Below, piece after piece: positions 17,184-24,695 of a DNA stretch of 64,000 bases (position 1 is the stretch's first letter; every line of letters starts with the position of its first letter). Origin of the DNA: Longispora albida DSM 44784 (GTDB lineage: Bacteria; Actinomycetota; Actinomycetes; Mycobacteriales; Micromonosporaceae); contig NZ_KB903825.1 of the NCBI RefSeq assembly GCF_000379825.1, positions 248,001 to 312,000 on the forward strand. Reading direction: 5' to 3'. Made by a program: the position numbers and the translations under genes. Below the pieces are notes generated by a model, which was not told the DNA's origin, made no database searches, and saw nothing but the letters and a program-made list of their open reading frames with translations.

Positions 17184-17939
17184 TCACGCCGAGCTGGCGC
17201 TGATCGCGGACAGGAGGGCCTCGAAGGCTTCCGGGGTGACGGCGAAGGCGCGGCCGAAGGGCAGTTCCAGCTGGTACAGGATGAAGAGCAGGACTCCTGT
17301 CATCGCGGCGGCCGTGCCGAGCATCGCCAGGTGCGGGACAGTCGGGCGCAGCCCGGCGAAGAGCAGGAAGCCGGCGTTGATGACAGCTCCGGCGATCAGG
17401 GCTGGCCAGAGCACGGCCGGCATGGTCGCCCCTGCGGTGCCGATCCGGGCCCTGCGGGCTCCCGCGACCTCGGTGAGCTGGTGCGCCACCTGCTGCCGCG
17501 CCGCTGACTCCGGGCTCTGGTCGGCCGTGGTGCGCAGCTCGATGAGCAGCTCCGCCGCGCGGGGGCTGGGCCGCTGGTGCGCGGCCAGCTCCGGCCATTC
17601 CTGGTGGACCACGACCGTCGCGTACTCACGGATCTTCGCCCGGACCACCGCCCGCTCGGCCGGCGGCAGGTTCCTGGCGGCCCAGTGCGCCTCTGCCAGC
17701 GCGCCAGCCTCCCGGTCGGTGCTGGCCGAGGCCTCGCTGTGTGGTTCCCAGACCGCGATGGCGCCGAGGGAGATCAGGATCGCGAAGGCCATGCCGACGC
17801 TGGAGTAGAGCGCTCCGGCGATGTCGGCGCTGCCGGACAGCCAGCGCTCGGGCAGCAGCCGGGCCGCGAGCAGGCTGACTGCGACTGCCAGGGCAGCCGA
17901 GCCGAGCGCGACCAGGGCGCCGATGGCCGCGAGTTCCAT
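17184..17939 (-). CDS. DUF4239/bestrophin-like membrane protein
   Basis: A 251-residue membrane protein with two N-terminal spans (about 5-27 and 42-64), a cytoplasmic or exported helical middle, and two C-terminal spans (about 178-200 and 205-225). The layout and the EREAGALA-type middle motif (TDREAGALAEAHWAARNL) fit the DUF4239 family, sometimes called bestrophin-like. A channel role has been suggested by fold only. It lies 21 nt downstream of the GEVED surface protein on the same strand and may be cotranscribed with it. Confidence 0.8.
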   Translation of the reverse strand: MELAAIGALVALGSAALAVAVSLLAARLLPERWLSGSADIAGALYSSVGMAFAILISLGAIAVWEPHSEASASTDREAGALAEAHWAARNLPPAERAVVRAKIREYATVVVHQEWPELAAHQRPSPRAAELLIELRTTADQSPESAARQQVAHQLTEVAGARRARIGTAGATMPAVLWPALIAGAVINAGFLLFAGLRPTVPHLAMLGTAAAMTGVLLFILYQLELPFGRAFAVTPEAFEALLSAISASSA

Positions 17940-17960
17940 GGTGGACCTTTCGTTGCTGGG

Positions 17961-18734
17961 TTATCTGGCGCGGGTCACGGCCCGGACAGCGGTGGCGAAC
18001 GCCGACATGAACAGCCCGTTGAACAGCAGGAGGGCCGGCAGCGGTGGCGCGGGAAGCTGACCGGGCGGGGCCTGCGCCGGCCCGGGCGGCCTGGCGGCAG
18101 GCTGGACCACCGGCGGGGACGGCGGGCTGGCCGATGGCCGGGGCGACGGCGCGGCAGAGCGGGTCCTCGTTGGACGGACGCTGACCGGCGGCGAGGACTC
18201 GGGGACCACTGGCTGCACCGGCGCCGCCGAGGACGGCCTGGCGGCGGGGAACGCCACCCGGTGGTCCTCGACCTCGCCGCCCGCCGCGAGCCCGGTCGGC
18301 TGGATGTCGGAGGGTGCCACGCCGTAGAGCCGGAGCCGCAGGTACGTCGGCGGGCCGGGCACCGGGTCCCAGCGCAGCCGGACAGGCCCGCCGGAGGCGA
18401 GGGCCACGGTCAGCTCCGAGCTGTCGAAGTGCCCGTCGCGGTTGGTGTCGAGCCAGCCCGCCAGCAGGGCACCCCGGCCGGTGCCGTTGCGGATGTCCAC
18501 TGTGGCCGTCGCGCCGTCCCAGCTGGTCAGGCCGTCGTCGGCGTCGCCGGGGCCGCCGTCGGGCTCCTCCGTGACGGACGGGCCGAGGGTCAGGGTGCCG
18601 CGATGGCTGAGGGTGTGCCGGGGTCCGTCGTCGGCCCGGGTGATCGCGTAACTCGCGGGTGCGTCGCCGTAGTCAAGGGCCGCGCCGGGGACGAGAGCCC
18701 CCGGCGCGGCGAGTAATAACCCGGCAAATCGCAC
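17961..18734 (-). CDS. GEVED-domain secreted/cell-surface protein
   Basis: A 257-residue exported protein. A short signal peptide is followed by a GEVED-type domain (DYGDAPASY start, GPSVTEEPDGGPGDADDGL in the middle, GEVEDH at its end, about residues 21-160), then a Ser/Pro/Arg-rich linker and a C-terminal hydrophobic helix with basic tail (LFMSAFATAVRAVTRAR), which resembles a membrane anchor. No LPxTG motif is seen. GTG 18734 has no ribosome-binding site but lies 7 nt after a TACAAT box, so the mRNA may be leaderless. Confidence 0.75.
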   Translation of the reverse strand: MRFAGLLLAAPGALVPGAALDYGDAPASYAITRADDGPRHTLSHRGTLTLGPSVTEEPDGGPGDADDGLTSWDGATATVDIRNGTGRGALLAGWLDTNRDGHFDSSELTVALASGGPVRLRWDPVPGPPTYLRLRLYGVAPSDIQPTGLAAGGEVEDHRVAFPAARPSSAAPVQPVVPESSPPVSVRPTRTRSAAPSPRPSASPPSPPVVQPAARPPGPAQAPPGQLPAPPLPALLLFNGLFMSAFATAVRAVTRAR

Positions 18735-18741
18735 AATTCAC

Positions 18742-18747
18742 ATTGTA
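18742..18747 (-). promoter_or_regulatory. -10 box giving a predicted leaderless mRNA
   Basis: On the minus strand TACAAT ends 7 nt before the GTG of the GEVED protein gene, so transcription would begin at or next to the start codon. The -35 is not clear. This explains the missing ribosome-binding site. Confidence 0.45.
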
Positions 18748-18888
18748 CGTACAGGATCGGCACAGACAGCCATCGAGACACGCTGAGACCCGCGCGGCAC
18801 CTCGTCTCCCCCGGCGCGGGCTGTGCGGGCCGGCACACCTGCCATACCCGGCCTGACCAGGGCAGATGGGGCTGGTCAGCATGGTTGG

Positions 18889-19275
18889 ATGCGCGTTGTT
18901 GCCAGGGCCCCGGATGGCCAGTGGATGGAATGGCGGGTCTGGCGGCAGCAGATCGCCTGGCGGCCCCGGTACCGTGGCTTCTTCCTCGACACCAGCGGCG
19001 ACTCCGAGGGCATTGGGCTCATGATCAACCTCGCGCTGAACGTGATCCCGTTTACCCTCTTCGCGCTCAGCCTGACGTCCAGCCTGCTCGCGACGGTCGT
19101 CGTGTGGCCGTGGCGGAGGTGGGTGTCCCGCCGGTGGACCGTCCACGCCCGGCCACCGTCGGGTACGGAGTTCCCGGACCGTGAGCAGGTCGTCCACGGC
19201 CGGGCTGCCGCTGACGCGCTGGTTCGCGAGTGGGCCGCCGCGATCAAGCGCGAGGGGACGCTTGTCAGTCCGTGA
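18889..19275 (+). CDS. Small membrane protein of unknown function
   Basis: A 128-residue protein with one or two hydrophobic spans at about 45-70 (LALNVIPFTLFALSLTSSLLATVVVWPW). The N-terminal part is rich in Trp and Arg; the C-terminus is charged. I chose ATG 18889; an in-frame start at 18823 would add 22 residues without better support. Its end overlaps the convergent phosphatase gene by 11 nt. No family is recognised. Confidence 0.6.
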   Translation: MRVVARAPDGQWMEWRVWRQQIAWRPRYRGFFLDTSGDSEGIGLMINLALNVIPFTLFALSLTSSLLATVVVWPWRRWVSRRWTVHARPPSGTEFPDREQVVHGRAAADALVREWAAAIKREGTLVSP

Positions 19276-19999
19276 GGAGCCGGGCGCGGAGGGTCTCGAC
19301 GAAGGCGTCGTCGATGCCGAGGGCCGTGGCGCAGTACTCGCGGACGGAGCCGTACTCGGCCTTGAGTTCCGCGAGGAAGATTTCCATGACCTCGGGCGGG
19401 GTCTGGCCGGTGTATGGCCACGACGGCTGCTTGCCGGTCCGCTCGACGAACCGGGCGACGGCCAGGTGCGCGAACTGCCCGGTGATCGCGAAGTCGGCGA
19501 CGATGTCCTCTTCGGACACGCCGAGCAGGCTGAGCACCAGGGCCGCGATCAGGCCGGTCCGGTCCTTGCCGCCCATGCAGTGGAAGACGAGCGGCCCGGT
19601 GTCCTCGGCGACCAGGTCGAGGACCTGGCGGATCTCCTTGACGCCGTCCGAAGCCACCTCCATGTACTTGCCGGCCAGGAACGGCCCCGGCTCGACCGTA
19701 GCCTCCATGCTGGCCTGCTGGTACGGCCGGTGCTCGACGCTCAGGTTGTGGTACGCCACGCCTTCCGTCTCCGGGAAGCGGCCGGAGCGCTCGACCTCCC
19801 ACGGGTACCGCAGGTCGACGACCGTCCGCACGCCCAGCCCCGCGAAGGTCTCCCGGTCGGGCCCGTCCTCGGCGAGCGGGGCGAGGGACGCGCTCCGGTA
19901 GAGCAGGCCCCAGCGGACGGTGCGGCCCTCGTGGCCGGTGTACCCGCCGAGGTCGCGGAAGTTGTAGACCCGGCCGAAGGGGATGTGACGCTCGGTCAT
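19265..19999 (-). CDS. Protein-tyrosine phosphatase-like protein
   Basis: A 244-residue enzyme of the bacterial tyrosine/phosphoinositide phosphatase family (Y_phosphatase3). The P-loop HCMGGKDRTG holds catalytic Cys141 and Arg147. The N-terminal FRDLGGY motif (14-20) and LYRSASL (33-39) are typical of the family. ATG 19999 overlaps the LAL regulator stop by 4 nt, so it is translated from the same mRNA as the regulator. Substrate (phosphoprotein or inositide) is unknown. Confidence 0.9.
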   Translation of the reverse strand: MTERHIPFGRVYNFRDLGGYTGHEGRTVRWGLLYRSASLAPLAEDGPDRETFAGLGVRTVVDLRYPWEVERSGRFPETEGVAYHNLSVEHRPYQQASMEATVEPGPFLAGKYMEVASDGVKEIRQVLDLVAEDTGPLVFHCMGGKDRTGLIAALVLSLLGVSEEDIVADFAITGQFAHLAVARFVERTGKQPSWPYTGQTPPEVMEIFLAELKAEYGSVREYCATALGIDDAFVETLRARLLTD

Positions 20000-22584
20000 G
20001 CTGTCTCCAGGGGTAGGCAGGCGAGTTCGGCGCGGGAGATGATCCCGAGCTTCGGGTACGCCTTGTAGAGGTGGTGCCCGACGGTCCTCGGGCTGAGGAA
20101 GAGCTGGGCCGCGATGTCCTTGTTGGACAGCCCGGTCGCCGCGAGGCGGACGATCTGGAGTTCCTGCGGGGTGAGGACGGCGAGCTTGCCCTGCCGTGCG
20201 GACTCGGGGGCCGCGGCCCCGGTCGCGGTCAGTTCCGCGCGGGCCCGGGCGGCCCAGGGTTCCGCGCCGAGTGCTTCGAGGGTGGTGACGGCTGGCTGGA
20301 GCCAGCGGCGGGCGTCGCGCTTCCGCCGGGCCCTGCGCAGGTACTCGCCGTAGAGCAGCGCCGTCCGGGCCTGCTCGAACGGGCGGGACGCGTGCTCGCC
20401 GAGCGCCAGCGCCGCCGTGAAGTCCTCCCCGGAGCCACGCAGGAGTGCCCGGCAGCGCAGGACGAGGGCATCGCTCCACGGCTGTGCCGCCCTGGCCGCC
20501 CAGGCTTCGAAGCGGGCGAGGCCCGGCGCGGCACGTTCCGGCTCTCCGACGCGGACGGCGGCCTCGACCAGGTCGGGGACGCTGCGGATCGCGCTGATCT
20601 GGTACGTGCCGAGGGTTTCGAGGCGGGCGAGGGCCTGCGCGGCGCGCCCCGTACCGAGGTCGAGGAGGGCGAGCGCCCACTGGCACCACGGCTGGCCGGC
20701 GTGACCGAGATCGGCCGAGGCCGCCACGAGCCGCTGGCATTCCGCCGCGTCTCCGGCGACGGCCGCCAGGTACGCGAGGAGGCTGGTGAGCTGGCTGCGC
20801 CACTGGGCCTGGCCGGTGTCCTCCGCGATCCGGAGCGCGTCGGTGGCGGTGGCGTGCGCGTCGCGGTGCCGGCCGGCGAAGAGCTCGGCCTCGGCGAGGA
20901 AGAAGCCGACCGTCGGCAGGAAGCCGATCCAGCCGTCGGCGCGGCCCCGGGCTGCCAGGTCGGTGGCCAGCTCGTACGTGACGTGGTCGCGGCCGGTCAC
21001 CAGGGCGATCCCGCATACCTGCGCCAGATCGCGGGGCTCGGTGACCTGGCGGGCCGCGTCGATAGCGGCGCTGACTTCCGCCGCCGTGCCGGTCATCGCG
21101 GTCGCGAGCAGCCGGGCGACCGGGTAGCCGGGCCCGAGGGCCGCCAGCCGGTCCACGATCTCCGCCAGCTCGGCCTCGCCCGCGTACCAGGCGGTGTGGA
21201 AGGCCTGCTCCAGGATGCTGGCCGGCTCCGGGCTGAGGTCTGCGCCTTCCAGCAGCAGCCGGTGCGCCTGGCCGTAGGAACCCTGCCAGAAGTGCGCGAT
21301 GCCCTGCACGTGACGCAGCCGGCCGTCCACTGTGGAGACCTGGGCTGCGAGGGTCAGCGCCCGGTCGAGGTCACCGGCCTCGGTCGCGGCCTCGGCGGCC
21401 AGCAGGTAGCGGCGGGCTGCGGCCGCCGGGTCGGTGCTGAGCTGGGCGGCGCGTTCGTAACCTGCCGCTGCCGCCGCGTAGCCGGTGCGCTCCCGGGCCC
21501 GCTCGGCTGTGCGTTCCAGCTCCGCCGCGAGGGCCTCGTCGGTGCCGGTGGCCGCGCGGGCCAGGTGCCACGCGCGGCGGTCGGCGTCCTGCGGCTGGCC
21601 GAGGGCTTCCGCCAGTTTTCCGTGTACGAAGAGACGCCGGCTCACGGCCGCGCCCTGGTACACGGCTGCCCGGATCAGCGGATGGCGGAACCGGAGCGTC
21701 CGGCCGGCGACGACGACCAGTCCGGCCTCCTCCGCCTCGGCCAGCTCGGCGGGGCCGGAGCCCAGAGTGGACGCTGCGCGGAGTACGACATCGAGATCTC
21801 CGGTGTCCTCCGCCGCCGCGACCAGCAGCAGCGCCTGGACCGGGGCGGGCAGCCGGCTGGCCTGGCCGTGGAAAGCCATCCGCAGCCGGCTGGTCAGCGG
21901 CAGGCTCCCGCCGTCAGCGACAGCGGCAGGCAGTTCGAGCAGGGCGAGCGGATTGCCCTGCGCCTCGGCCAGCACCTGGTACCTGACGGCCGGCGCGAGG
22001 TCAGCCGTGGAGTCCAGCAGCGCTGCGGCATCGGGCGGGGCGAGCCCGTCGAGTGCGAGTACCGGCAGCCCAGCCGCCTCGAACTCCGGCCGCGCCGCGA
22101 ACAGCATCGCCACGCCCTCCGCGCCGAGCCGCCGGGCGGCGAAGAGCAGCGCGTCGGCCGAGGCCCGGTCGAGCCACTGCGCGTCGTCGATGACACAGAA
22201 CAGCGGCCCGTCCTCGGCCAGCTCCCCCAGCAGCGACAGCACGGCCAGCCCGGTGAGCAGCCGGTCGGACCGGCCGCCGGAGCCGAGCCCGAACGCCGCC
22301 TCGATCGCCTGCCGCTGCGGGCCGGGCAGGGCCGGCAGCCGGTCGAGCGCCGGGGCGAGCAGCAGGTGCAGGCCGGCGAAGGGCAGCTCGGCCTCGGACT
22401 CGATGCCGGTCCCGCGCAGTACGCGCATGCCGGAGGCGAGCCCGGCGGCGTGGTCGAGCAGGGCCGACTTGCCGATGCCGGGGTCTCCGCTGAGGAGCAG
22501 CGCGCCGCTTGCCCCGGTACGGCAGGATTCGAGGAGCGCGCTGATCGCCGACTGCTCCGCGGCCCGCCCGTACATCATGATCAT
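19996..22584 (-). CDS. LuxR-family ATPase regulator (LAL type)
   Basis: An 862-residue regulator with an N-terminal AAA/NACHT-like ATPase (P-loop GDPGIGKS at 33-40, Walker B LFCVIDDAQWLD), a long helical middle with TPR-like repeats, and a C-terminal LuxR helix-turn-helix (LTPQELQIVRLAATGLSNKD through TVGHHLYKAYPKLGI). Such proteins are large activators of metabolic or secondary-metabolite genes. The start is one of the clustered ATGs at 22584, 22578 or 22575; none has a strong ribosome-binding site. It is coupled to the tyrosine-phosphatase gene downstream. Confidence 0.9.
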   Translation of the reverse strand: MIMMYGRAAEQSAISALLESCRTGASGALLLSGDPGIGKSALLDHAAGLASGMRVLRGTGIESEAELPFAGLHLLLAPALDRLPALPGPQRQAIEAAFGLGSGGRSDRLLTGLAVLSLLGELAEDGPLFCVIDDAQWLDRASADALLFAARRLGAEGVAMLFAARPEFEAAGLPVLALDGLAPPDAAALLDSTADLAPAVRYQVLAEAQGNPLALLELPAAVADGGSLPLTSRLRMAFHGQASRLPAPVQALLLVAAAEDTGDLDVVLRAASTLGSGPAELAEAEEAGLVVVAGRTLRFRHPLIRAAVYQGAAVSRRLFVHGKLAEALGQPQDADRRAWHLARAATGTDEALAAELERTAERARERTGYAAAAAGYERAAQLSTDPAAAARRYLLAAEAATEAGDLDRALTLAAQVSTVDGRLRHVQGIAHFWQGSYGQAHRLLLEGADLSPEPASILEQAFHTAWYAGEAELAEIVDRLAALGPGYPVARLLATAMTGTAAEVSAAIDAARQVTEPRDLAQVCGIALVTGRDHVTYELATDLAARGRADGWIGFLPTVGFFLAEAELFAGRHRDAHATATDALRIAEDTGQAQWRSQLTSLLAYLAAVAGDAAECQRLVAASADLGHAGQPWCQWALALLDLGTGRAAQALARLETLGTYQISAIRSVPDLVEAAVRVGEPERAAPGLARFEAWAARAAQPWSDALVLRCRALLRGSGEDFTAALALGEHASRPFEQARTALLYGEYLRRARRKRDARRWLQPAVTTLEALGAEPWAARARAELTATGAAAPESARQGKLAVLTPQELQIVRLAATGLSNKDIAAQLFLSPRTVGHHLYKAYPKLGIISRAELACLPLETA

Positions 22585-22622
22585 GAGGGTACTGGGCGGG
22601 CCGCAGGTTCGCGGGGCACCGG

Positions 22623-22952
22623 CTACTGGCCGCCGCAGTACACGGAGTCGTAGATCGCTTCCTCGGTGCTCGCGGCGTCGCCGACCACGACCCGGACATG
22701 CGTCCACTGGGGCGTGCGGCAGAAGCCGACGATCTTCTTCTGGCCGTCCACGTGCCACATGTGCAGGCCGTTGCGGTACCACTGGATGGTGTATGGGTTC
22801 GTGGCGGCGAAGTCCACTGTGCAGGTGAAACTGGTCGGGCCGCTGGTCACGCAGTCCAGCCCGGTGATCGTGGCCGCGTGGGCCGGTGCGGCGGGCAGGA
22901 GCACGCCGGCCAGGGCCACGGCGGCGAGAGCCAGCCGTCCTTTCTTTACCAT
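22623..22952 (-). CDS. Small secreted protein of unknown function
   Basis: A 109-residue exported protein: Sec signal peptide (basic MVKKGR, hydrophobic core, cleavage near AHA at residue 26) and a mature domain of about 83 residues with four Cys, rich in Trp and Tyr (CTVDFAATNPYTIQWY; WHVDGQKKIVGFC). ATG 22952 is favoured by GGAGG 5 nt upstream. The sequence looks like a compact immunoglobulin-like or inhibitor-like fold but I do not recognise it. Confidence 0.75.
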   Translation of the reverse strand: MVKKGRLALAAVALAGVLLPAAPAHAATITGLDCVTSGPTSFTCTVDFAATNPYTIQWYRNGLHMWHVDGQKKIVGFCRTPQWTHVRVVVGDAASTEEAIYDSVYCGGQ

Positions 22953-23056
22953 TCGTACCTCCATCGGCGGTCAGTGCCCGGTGGTCACTGGTAGCGGCGA
23001 AGCGTATCGACTCTCCACAGTGGACCGGAACGCCTGCCCGTGTATCGTCGGCCGCT

Positions 23057-24043
23057 ATGACAGTGGCGGGTTCCCTCTACGGGCTGGCGTACGGCGACGC
23101 GCTCGGCGCGCCGGCGGAATTCAAGAACATGGCCGAGATCGCCGCGATGTACGGGCCGGGCGGGCCACGCGAGCTGGCGGAACCGGTCGCGCGGGTCACC
23201 GACGACACGCAGATGGCCATCGCGTTCGCCGAGGCGCTGATCTCCGCGCCGTCGGTCACCCCGGCCGGGCTGGAGCCTGCGATCCGGGCAGCGTACGTGG
23301 CCTGGTGGGCCAGCGAGGACAACAACCGGGCACCGGGCATGACCTGCCTGACGGCGTGCGAGGCGCTCGACGCCGGGCTGCCGTGGGCCGAGGCGGCCGT
23401 CGCCGGTTCGAAGGGCTGCGGGGCGAACATGCGCGCCACGCCAGCCGGGCTGATGCCGGGGCTGACGGCCGGTCAGCGTTCCGGGGCCGCGCAGCTCCAG
23501 GCCGCGATGACGCACGGGCACCCGACCGGGCTGGCCGCGAGCGAGCTGACGGCCTTCGCCGTGCGGTACCTGCTCGACGGCGTGACCCCGGCCGCCCTGC
23601 CGGGCGCGCTCCGCGAGCATGCCGAGAGCCAGCGGCGGGTGTACCACGGCGACTGGCTCGGCGACCTGTGGCAGCGTCCGGGTAGTAGCACGCCGGAGGA
23701 CTACATCGCGCGGGGCTGGGACGAGTGCCTGCACGCGCTCGACGTCCTGGACACCGCGCTGCGGTACCCGGACCGCGACGCCGACCCGTGCCTGGCCACG
23801 GGCGCGGGCTGGATCGCGGAGGAGGCCCTGGCCACGGGCCTGTACTGCTTCCTGCTGTACCCGGACGAGCCGGTCGCCGCGCTGTCACGGGCCGCAGCCA
23901 GCTCCGGAGACTCCGACTCGATCGCGTGCCTGGCCGGGGCCTTCGCCGGAGCGGTACACGGGATGGACGGCTGGCCTGCGCACTGGCGCGAGGTGATCGA
24001 GTACGAACCGGCCCTCGGCAGGATCGCCGCGGCCTTCGCCTGA
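23057..24043 (+). CDS. ADP-ribosylglycohydrolase family protein
   Basis: A 328-residue protein of the DraG/ARH family, which hydrolyses ADP-ribose from proteins or small molecules. Metal-binding motifs are in place: GDALGAPAEF near the N-terminus, TDDTQM (about 48-53) and the C-terminal DSDSIACLAGAFAGA motif. ATG 23057 sits just before the family's usual first motif. Monocistronic. Substrate unknown. Confidence 0.92.
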   Translation: MTVAGSLYGLAYGDALGAPAEFKNMAEIAAMYGPGGPRELAEPVARVTDDTQMAIAFAEALISAPSVTPAGLEPAIRAAYVAWWASEDNNRAPGMTCLTACEALDAGLPWAEAAVAGSKGCGANMRATPAGLMPGLTAGQRSGAAQLQAAMTHGHPTGLAASELTAFAVRYLLDGVTPAALPGALREHAESQRRVYHGDWLGDLWQRPGSSTPEDYIARGWDECLHALDVLDTALRYPDRDADPCLATGAGWIAEEALATGLYCFLLYPDEPVAALSRAAASSGDSDSIACLAGAFAGAVHGMDGWPAHWREVIEYEPALGRIAAAFA

Positions 24044-24047
24044 AAAT

Positions 24048-24063
24048 CCGGGCGCGAACCCGG
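24048..24063 (+). terminator. Weak hairpin after the ADP-ribosylglycohydrolase gene
   Basis: CCGGG and CCCGG arms (24048-24052, 24059-24063) around a CGCGAA loop begin 4 nt after the stop. A 5-bp stem is short, so this is only a possible terminator. Confidence 0.3.
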
Positions 24064-24186
24064 CCACGCCGCCTGCTCGGGAAGCTCGCCCCGCGCGTGT
24101 ACGTGCTGGCGCACGGGCGGTGAGACCGGTGCACAGTGGATGACTGTGCACGCGGGCTCAGGTACAAAATCAGGGGTTTGGGGGTT

Positions 24187-24624
24187 TCAGCGCTTCTTCG
24201 CGCGGGGCTTGCGGGGGCGGAGGGTCAGGGACCACGGGGCGCCGGAGCGGGCGATCTCGGCCTCGGTGCGCCCGATCAGCTCGGCGGAGGCGCGCCAGCC
24301 GGTGGCCTGGCCGGTGTAGCTGGTGCCCTTCGTCCGCGCGACGATCGTCCACGGCACGCCGAACAGGCTCCGCCCGATCATGACCACGGGCAGCAGGAGC
24401 AGGAGCAGCAGCCACTCCAGGACGAAGGTCAGCACGAAGAGCAGCAGCGGGATGCCGAAGAGGACGATCACCACGACCAGGATGATGATGCCGAACCAGT
24501 CGTCGCCGGCGTCGGGCATGTCGATCGACGGCAGGTTCCCGAGGTCGCTGGTCCTCGGCCGCCACGGCAGCCACCTGCGGCCCACCCACCAGCGGCGCCG
24601 GTCGGGCCCGCGCGTCCAGCTCAT
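24187..24624 (-). CDS. Small two-span membrane protein
   Basis: A 145-residue protein with a long hydrophobic block at about 45-82 that can form two spans (IIILVVVIVLFGIPLLLFVL and the Leu run after it), a Trp/Arg-rich N-terminus and a basic tail (RPRKPRAKKR). Start ATG 24624 has GGAGGCAGG directly upstream. It lies 71 nt downstream of the Ser/Thr kinase gene on the same strand. No family assignment beyond 'membrane protein'. Confidence 0.7.
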   Translation of the reverse strand: MSWTRGPDRRRWWVGRRWLPWRPRTSDLGNLPSIDMPDAGDDWFGIIILVVVIVLFGIPLLLFVLTFVLEWLLLLLLLPVVMIGRSLFGVPWTIVARTKGTSYTGQATGWRASAELIGRTEAEIARSGAPWSLTLRPRKPRAKKR

Positions 24625-24695
24625 CCTGCCTCCGTCGCCGCTCGCCGTTGGGTCTCGGCTGACCAGTGTGCAGGATGCCCGCCAGCTCTCCAGCC

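Noticed and set aside
20071-22653. 860-codon plus-strand frame opposite the LAL regulator
   Set aside because: The minus strand has an intact P-loop and LuxR HTH; the plus frame is Arg/Gly/Glu-rich with no motifs.
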